Shown here: positions 57,213 through 64,000 of the stretch, piece by piece
Numbering within the stretch: position 1 is the stretch's first letter
How the letters are laid out: each line of letters begins with the position of its first letter
Assembly: GCF_949987515.2 (NCBI RefSeq)
Contig: NC_082683.1
Span: 127,434,582-127,498,581, forward strand
DNA: 64,000 nt
From: Delphinus delphis
Taxonomy: Eukaryota; Chordata; Mammalia; Artiodactyla; Delphinidae
Direction of reading: 5' to 3'
Program-made: the position numbers and the translations under genes
Notes under the pieces: model-generated
The model's database searches: none
Told to the model about the DNA's origin: nothing
The model's input: the letters and a program-made list of their open reading frames with translations, nothing else

Positions 57213-58100
57213 GGGGGGCGGAGTCAAGATGGCATACTAGGAGGACGCGGAATTGGCGTCTCCTCAAAACTAGGGCACCTACCATGCACCAGTGTGAGAC
57301 CACGGACATCTAAGGGGACGGGAGGAACCCCCAGTGACCGGGTAGGATGTGGGGTGTGGTGGGAGTGAAGGGGGACGAGAAGTGGAGGTGGGACAGGACT
57401 GGTGCCCCTGAGGGGCGGCTGGGGGAGCGGAAGGGATCCCACTCCCGAAGGGGGAAATTGGGGAACCATTGGGAGGGCAGAGGATCAAAAGGGAGTGTGG
57501 CCAGGTTTCCCCTGCCCACTTGGACCCCAAGGAACCTGCTGAGATCCTGGGCTTGATCCTCTGCCCACCTAGGCCCCCTCCAGCCGCGCGGGTCCTGAGG
57601 GAATGGGAGGGAGGGAAGGCGGAGCGAAAGTAAAGGCCGGACCTCCGGGACCCGGACCCCTGAGGGGTGGCTGGGGGAGGGGAGGCGTTCCTACACCCAG
57701 CGGGACCCACGCACGGTTAGGGGTCAAGTGGCGACAGGGGAGACCCTGGGGGAGACGGTGGGGGAGAGGAGTGTGAAGGAACGGAAGGGAACCCAGCCAG
57801 CGTTTTCCCTGTCCACTTAGGCACCGGGGAGCCTGTTGGGCTCCAGGGCCTAATTCTCTGCCCTCTGAGCCTCCCGCAGAGCCCAAGCCCCGCTGCTACA
57901 CCCTCACGCAGGGCCCTACCTCCAAACTCCGGAACTCCATACTCCAGAGTCCCTGCTTTGGACATGTTGTCTCTCCCCTTCCTCGCAGGTCCTAAGTAGA
58001 GGCCCCGCCCCACACTTGAATATCACCCACCCACCTGCCTAGATCCTGCCCCACCCTAAATCTGTCCTTGCCTAAGTTCCACCCCCACCTAAACTCTGCC
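57213..58100 (+). promoter_or_regulatory. L1 5' UTR, GC-rich and CpG-containing
   Basis: This G-rich and CpG-containing stretch corresponds to the L1 internal promoter and is not a host gene promoter. Several overlapping open frames on both strands (for example minus 57279-57710) arise from its composition. Confidence 0.75.
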
Positions 58101-58240
58101 CTCATAACTAAGGCTTTTTTTCTTTCTTTCTTTTTTCCTCTTTTAGATTGGGGTTCTGTTTTACTTTGTTGATTCATTGTAGATTCTTCTTTATTTTTAT
58201 TTTTCCTAATCTTTTATTTTTCTAAATTTATTTTATTCTT

Positions 58241-58450
58241 TTTTTTTTTTTTTTTTTTGTGGTACACGGGCCTCTCTCTGTTGTGGCCTCTCCCATTGCG
58301 GAGCACAGGCTCCGGACGCGCAGGCTCAGCGGCCATGGCTCATGGGCCCAGCCGCTCCGCGGCACGTGGGATCTTCCCGGACCGGGGCACAAACCCGTGT
58401 CCCCTGCATTGGCAGGCGGACTCTCAACCACTGCGCCACCAGGGAAGCCC
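58241..58450 (-). mobile_element. CHR-2-type SINE inserted in L1 5' UTR
   Basis: Poly-T start, 'gtggtacacgggcctctctc', intact body. Perfect duplication TATTTTATTCTT at 58229-58240 and 58451-58462, so it landed after the L1. Confidence 0.95.
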
Positions 58451-58957
58451 TATTTTATTCTTTATACTTTGTTATTGTTCTCTCCTTTTGGCTTGTTCCC
58501 TGCACCCCCCTTTTTGTTTTCTTTTTTCTGTTGTGTTTTATTTTACCTTGTTGCAGTTGTTTCAATTAGTTTTATTTTTCCTAATATATTTCTTATCTTT
58601 CTAATTTTATTTTGTTTTTTATTCTTTGATATTGTACTGCTCCTTTTTTTTCTTCCTTCCTTTTTTTTTTTTTTTCACTGCGTGACAAAGCTTGCGGGAT
58701 CTTGGTTCCCAGGATGGAGGTTGGGCCCGAGCTCCCGTGGTGGAAGCTCCAAATACAAACTGCTGGGCTAACAGAGAACCTCAGAACCCAGGGAGTATCA
58801 GTCGAAGTGGGGTCTCCTGGAGGTTCTCATCTCAGCACCAAACCCAGCTCTATCCACTGCCTGAAAACTCCAGTGCTGGACATCTCAGGCCAAACAACCA
58901 GTAAGACAGGAGTACAGCACCACCCATCCAAAAAAAAAAAAAAGAAACGACAAAAAA

Positions 58958-59819
58958 ATGTCACAGATAAAGGAGCAAGGTGAAAAAAAGACATGACCAA
59001 ATAAATGAAGATGAAATAGGCAACCTACCTGGAAAAGAATTCAGAGTAATGATAGTAAAGATGATCCAAAATCTCGGAAACAGAATGGAGAAAATACAAG
59101 AAACATTTAACAAGGATCTAGAAGAACTAAAGAGCAAACAAACAATGATGAACAACACAATTACTGAAATTAAAAATACTCTAGAAGGAATCAATAATAG
59201 AATAAGGCAGAAGAACGGATAAGTGATGTGGAAGATAAAATGGTGGAATAACTGCCAGGGAGCACAATAAAGAAAAAAGAATGAAAAGAATTGAGGACAG
59301 TCTCAGAGACCTGTGGACAACATTAAGCACACCAACATTCGAATTACAGGGGTTCCAGAAGAAGAAGAGAAGAAGAAAGGGCCTGAGAAAATATTTGAGG
59401 AGATGAGAGTCAAACTTCCCTAATGTGGGAAAGAAAATAATCAAGTCCAGGAAGCACAGAGAGTACCATATGAGATAAACCCAAAGAGAAACATGCCAAG
59501 ACACACATTAATCAAACTATCAAAAATTAAATACAAAGAAAAAATATTAAAAGCAACAAGGGAAAAGCAACAAATAACCTTATGAGGGTTCCCTTATATG
59601 TTAACGGCTTATCTTTCAGCAGAAACTCTGCAAGCCAGAAGGGAGTGGCAGGACATATTTAAAGTGATGAAAGGGAAAAACCTACAACCAAGATTACTCT
59701 ACCCAGCAAGGATCTCATTCAGATTTGATGGAGTTAAAACCTTTACAGACAAGCAAGAGCTAAGAGAATTCAGCACCATCAAACCAGCTTTACAACAAAT
59801 GCTAAAGGAACTTCTTTAG
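58958..59819 (+). pseudogene. L1 ORF1 (RNA-binding protein) remnant
   Basis: L1 ORF1 sequence is split over several frames. An N-terminal coiled-coil-like part is readable in one frame at 58980-59219 (LGNRMEKIQETFNKDLEELK). A C-terminal part at 59598-59819 has the conserved AETLQARREWQDIFKVMKGK and ends in LREFSTIKPALQQMLKELL. A frame break at about 59210 and several further breaks separate them. Not functional. Confidence 0.88.
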
Positions 59820-59866
59820 GCAGGAAACACAAGAGAAGGAAAAGACCTACGAAAACAATTAAGAAA

Positions 59867-62800
59867 ATGGTCACAGGAACATACATATCAATAATTACCT
59901 TAAATGTAAGTGGATTAACTGCTCCAACCAAAAGACATAGACTGGCTGAATGCATACAAAAACAAGACCTGTATATATGCTGTCTACAAGAGACCCACTT
60001 CAGACCTAGGGACACATATAGACTGAAACTGAGGGGATGGAAAAGATATTCCATGCAAGTGGAAATCAAAAGAAAGCTGGAGTAGCAATTCTCATATCAG
60101 ACAAAATGGACTTTAGAATAAAGACTATTACAAGAAGCAAAGGACACTACATAATGATGAAAGGATCAATCCAAGAAGAAGATATAACAATTGTAAATAT
60201 TTATGTACCCAACATAGGAGCACCTCAATACATAAGGCAAATGCTAACAGCCATAAAAGGGGAAACACACAGTAAAACAGTCATAGTAGGGGACTTTAAC
60301 ACCCCACGTTCACCAATGGACAGATCATCCAAACAGAAAATTAATAAGGAAACACAAGCTTTAAATGACACATTAAACAAGATGGACTTAATTGATATTT
60401 AAAGGACATTCCATCACAAAACAACAGAATACACTTTCTTAAGTGCTCATGGAACATTCTCCAGGATAGACCATATCTTGGGTCACAAATCAAGCTGTGG
60501 TAAATTTAAGAAAATTGAAATCATATCAAATATCTTTTCCAACCACAATGCTATGAGACTAGATATCAATTACAGGAAAAAATCTGTAAAAAATACAAAC
60601 ACATGGATGCTAAACAATACGCTACTAAATAACCAAGAGATCACTGAAAAAATCAAAGAGGAAATAAAAAAGTACTTAGAAACAAATGACAATGAAAACA
60701 CGATGACCCAAAACCTATGGGATGCAGCAAAAGCAGTTCTAAGAGGGAGGTTTACAGTAATACAATCCTACCTCAAGAAACAAAATCTCAAATAAACAGC
60801 CTAAACTTGCACCTAAAGCAATTAGAGAAAGAAGAACAAAAAAACCCAAAAGTTAGCAGAAGGAAAGAAATCATAAAGATCAGATCAGAAATAAATGAAA
60901 AAGAAATGAAGGAAACAATGCAAAGATGAATAAAACTAAGGGCTGGTTCTTTGAGAAGATAAACAAAATTGATAAACCACTAGCCAGACTCATCAAGAAA
61001 AAACGGGAGAAGTCTCAAATTAACATAGAAATGAAAAAGAAGTAACAACTGACACTGCAGAAATACAAAGGATCATGAGAGATTACTACAAGCAACTATA
61101 TGCCAATAAAATGGACAACCTGGAAGAAATGGACAGATTCTTAGAAAAGTACAACCTTCCAAGACTGAACCAGGAAGAAATAGAAAATATAAACAGACCA
61201 ATCACAAGCACTTAAGTTGAAACTGTGATTAAAAATCTTCCAACAAACAAAAGCCCAGGACCAGATGGCTTCACAGGAGAATTCTATCAAACATTTAGAG
61301 AAGAGCTAACACTTACCCTTCTCAAACTCTTCCAAAATATAACAGAGGGAGGATCACTCCTGAGATCATTCTACGAGGCCACCATCACCCTGATACCAAA
61401 ACAAGACAAAGATGTCACAAAGAAAACTACAGGCCAATATCTCTGATGAACATAAATGCAAAAATCCTCAACAAAATACTAGCAAACAGAATCCAGCAGC
61501 ACATTGAAAGGATCATATACCATGATCAAGGGGGGTTTATCCCAGGAATGCAAGGATTCTTCAATATCCACAAAACAATGTGATACACCATATTAACAAA
61601 CTGAAGGCTAAAAACAATATGATAATCTCAATAGATGCAGAAAAAACTTTTGACAAAATTCAACACCCATTTATGATAAAAAAAAAAAAAACTCTCCAGA
61701 GAGTAGGCATAGAGAGAATCTACCTCAACATAATAAAGGCCATATATGACAAACCCACAGCCAACATCGTTCTCAATGGTGAAAAACTGAAACCATTTCC
61801 TCTAAGATCAGGAAAAAGAAAGGGTTGCCCACTCTCACCACTGTTATTCAACACAGTTTTGGAAGTTTTAGCTTTGGCAATCAGAAGAAGAAATCCAAAT
61901 TGGAAAAGAAGTAGCACTGTCACTGTTTGCAGATGACATGATACTGTATGTAGAGAATACTAAAGATGCTACCAGAAAAGTACTAGAGCCAATCAATTTA
62001 TTGGGTAAAGTAGCAGGATACAAAATTAATGCACAGAAATCTCTTGCATTTCTATACACTAATGATGGAAAATCTGAAAGAGAAATTAAGGAAACACTCC
62101 CATTTACCACAGCAACAAAAAGAATAAAATATCTAGGAGTAAACCTACCTAGGGAAACAAAGACCTGTATGCAGAAAACTATAAGACACTGATGAAAGAA
62201 ATTTAAGATGATTCAAACAGGTGGAGAGATGTACTATGATCTTGGATTGGAAGAATCAACACTCTGAAAATGACTATACTACCCAAAGCAATCTACAGAT
62301 TTAATGCCATCCCTATCAAACTACCAATGACATTTTTCACAGAACTGGAACAAAAAATTGCACAATTTGGGGCTTCCCTGGTGGCGCAGTGGTTGAGAGT
62401 CCCCCTGCTGATGCAGGGGACACGGGTTTGTGCCCCGGTCCGGGAAGATCCCACGTGCCGTGGAGTGGCTGGGCCCATGAGCCATGGCCGCTGGGTCTGC
62501 GCTTCCGGAGCCTGTGCTCCGCAATGGGAGAGGCCAGAGTGAGAGGCCCGCGTACCGCAAAAACAAACAAACAAAACAAACAACCCAATTCAAAAATGGG
62601 CAGAAGACCTAAATAGACATTTCTCCAAAGAAGATATACAGATTGCCGACAAACACATGAAAGGATGCTGAACATCTCTAATCATTAGAGAAATGCAAAT
62701 CAAAACTACAATGAGGTAACACTTCACACTACTCAGAATGGCCATCATCAAAAAGTCTATAAACAAAAAATCCCGGAGAGGGTGTGGAGAAAAGGGAACC

Positions 62801-63201
62801 CTGTTGCACTGTTGGTGTGAATGTAAATTGATCCAGCCACTATGGAAAACAGTATGGAGGTTCTTTAAAAAACTAAGAATAGAAGTACTGTACCACCCAG
62901 CAATCCCACTACTGGGCATAAACTCTGAGAAAACCATAATTCAAAAAGAGTCATGTACCACAATGTTCACTGCAGCACTATTTACAATAGCCAGGACATG
63001 GAAGCATCCTAAGTGCCCATAGATGGATGGATAAAGAAGATGTGGCACATATATTCAATGGAATATTACTCAGCCATAAAAAGAAATGAAATTGAGTTAT
63101 TTGTAGTGAGGTGGATAGACCTAGAGTCTGTCATACAGAGTGAAGTAAGTCAAAAAGAGAAAAACAAATACTGTATTCTGAGGCACATATATGGAATCTA
63201 A
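59867..63201 (+). pseudogene. L1 ORF2 (endonuclease/reverse transcriptase) remnant
   Basis: The endonuclease part begins near 59867 with 'ISIITLNVSGLTAPTKRHR' and 'CCLQETHF', shifts frame near 60040, and continues with 'IVGDFNTPRSPMDR' and 'RIDHILGHKSS'. The reverse-transcriptase part has '[15 protein letters not shown]' (from about 61243), '[15 protein letters not shown]' and the catalytic FADD at 61926-61937, but FADD is in a different frame from the sequence before it. After '[12 protein letters not shown]' a SINE replaces the next part. The C-terminus resumes with '[13 protein letters not shown]'. Multiple stops; not functional. Confidence 0.9.
62369..62577 (+). mobile_element. CHR-2-type SINE at an internal deletion of the L1
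   Basis: Complete SINE from 'ggggcttccctggtggcgca' to a (CAAA)n tail. The L1 sequence to its left is from the reverse-transcriptase half and that to its right from much further along ORF2. I see no proper target duplication, only 'caatt' shared at the junctions. Confidence 0.92.
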
Positions 63202-63570
63202 AAAAAAAAAGCTTCTGATGAACCTAGGGGCAGGACAGGAATAAAGATGCAGACATAGAGAATGGACTTGAGGACACGGGGAAGGGGGAGGGTAAGCTGG
63301 GACGAAGTGAGAGAGTAGCATTGACATATATATATTACCAAATGTAAAATAGATAGCTAGTGGGAAGCAGCCGCATAGCACAGGGACATGAGCTCTGTGC
63401 TTTGCGACCACCTATGGGGGTGGGATAGGGAGCGTGGGAGGGAGACGCAAGAGGGAGGAGATATGGGGATATATGTATGCATATAGCTGATTCACTTTGT
63501 TATACAGCAGAAACTAACACAGCACTGTAAAGCAATTATACTTCAGTAAAGATGTTACAAAAAAATACTT

Positions 63571-64000
63571 AAGCATCTACTACGCACAAGGCACTCTACT
63601 AGGACCTGGGTATATAACTGTGAACAAGATAGACAAATTCCTTTCTTCATGGAGCTTACTTTCAGCTGTGTGTGTGTGTGTATAACAGCTAACAAACAAC
63701 TTAAAAAGTTAATTATGTAGGATATTAGAAGATACATGTGATGGAGAAAAATATAAGAGGAAAGGAGAATAGAAATTGTCTGTGAGGGAGTACAGTTTTA
63801 GGTGCAATGATCAGGTAAAGTAACATTTGAGCACAGACTTAGAAGTGAGGATGAGCCTGAGGACCATTTGAATTAAGAGTGTTTCAAGCAGAGGGAAGAG
63901 CAAGTGAAAACCCCCCACAAAGGAATGTTTTGGGTGTTTTCAAGGAGCGGCCAGGAAGCCTATGGCTGTAGCAAAGTGGGTGAAGGGATTAGTTGGAGAT
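63571..64000 (+). repeat. old L1-associated repeat, split by the young L1
   Basis: 'gcatctactacgcacaaggc', 'aactgtgaacaagatagaca', 'catggagcttactttcagct', 'gatggagaaaaatataagag', 'acatttgagcacagacttag', 'ttcaagcagagggaagagca' match a widespread old repeat. Its beginning, 'tcattcattcagt', lies left of the L1 at about 57192-57204. A short (TG)n is at 63668-63682. Confidence 0.65.

Larger units (their letters stand above)
57213..63562 (+). mobile_element. nearly full-length L1 retrotransposon, inactivated
   Basis: It starts with the L1 head 'gggggcggagtcaagatggc', has a GC-rich 5' UTR to about 58940, ORF1 remnants (about 58958-59819) and ORF2 remnants (59867-63201), and a 3' UTR ending 'cagtaaagatgttacaaaaa'. 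Flanks AAATTCTT (57205-57212) and AAATACTT (63563-63570) look like a target duplication with one mismatch. Both ORFs are broken by stops and frameshifts, two SINEs are inserted, and roughly 0.6-0.7 kb of ORF2 is missing at the second SINE. It cannot move by itself. Confidence 0.93.
28386..64000. other. intergenic region downstream of METTL13
   Basis: No exon of a known protein was recognised. DNM3, next in other mammals, is not seen and should lie beyond 64000. Repeats are listed separately. Stretches with nothing I can identify include about 29040-30350, 30500-31320, 35060-36260, 36750-37140, 37360-38000, 38830-39170, 42750-43110, 43630-44730, 45620-45980, 46800-48260, 50150-50530, 51030-51470, 51720-52640, 53340-54830 and 56220-57200. 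Confidence 0.6.

Noticed and set aside
57279..58013. Overlapping proline-rich open frames on the minus strand
   Set aside because: They come from the G-rich L1 5' UTR composition.
57213..58100. CpG-rich region as promoter of a host gene, for instance DNM3
   Set aside because: It begins with the L1 head and is followed in order by L1 ORF1 and ORF2 remnants.
28386..64000. Search for DNM3 exons or the DNM3-linked microRNAs
   Set aside because: No dynamin GTPase motif or hairpin cluster was recognised; these should lie further right.

Overview
This is mammalian nuclear DNA, almost certainly from a cetacean and probably a toothed whale. It has GT-AG split genes, CpG-island promoters, ancient MIR, L2 and MER elements, L1 fragments, and many copies of the tRNA-derived CHR SINEs typical of whales. 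Several SINE copies are young, with near-perfect 11-13 bp target-site duplications. I see no bacterial features, no CRISPR array and no operon.

Layout. (1) About 2.3-2.96 kb is a GC-rich, CpG-dense promoter with a splice donor on the minus strand at 2507/2506. From gene order (VAMP4, then METTL13, then DNM3 in other mammals) I infer the non-coding first exon of VAMP4, read leftward off the window, but no VAMP4 coding exon is present. (2) 3-14.1 kb is intergenic, with MER5-like, MIR, L2, L1 and five or six CHR SINE copies. (3) 14.1-28.4 kb is the one complete protein-coding gene, METTL13 (EEF1AKNMT), on the plus strand. Its eight coding exons join to 2100 nt (699 codons plus stop), with all splice phases consistent and all seven introns GT-AG. 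Its promoter has two CCAAT boxes 33 bp apart and a TATA-like element, and its leader carries three short upstream ORFs. (4) 28.4-64 kb is gene-free in this window. It is made of MaLR LTRs, other LTR-like blocks, nested L1 and SINE insertions (39.2-42.7 kb), MIR and L2 pieces, and a nearly full-length but broken L1 (57.2-63.6 kb) that itself carries two CHR SINEs. DNM3 would be expected beyond the right edge.

METTL13 encodes two different methyltransferase domains that both act on translation elongation factor eEF1A: the N-terminal one on Lys55, the C-terminal one on the N-terminus. Both SAM-binding motifs are intact here, so the gene should be functional. The putative VAMP4 promoter and METTL13 diverge head to head about 12 kb apart.

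I did not find a previously undescribed biological system. The observations most worth a second look are the upstream ORF cluster in the METTL13 leader, the in-frame read-through into METTL13 intron 2, small compensating length changes in the METTL13 C-terminal half, a SINE sitting at an internal deletion of the L1, and a 9-bp repeat expansion inside a SINE.
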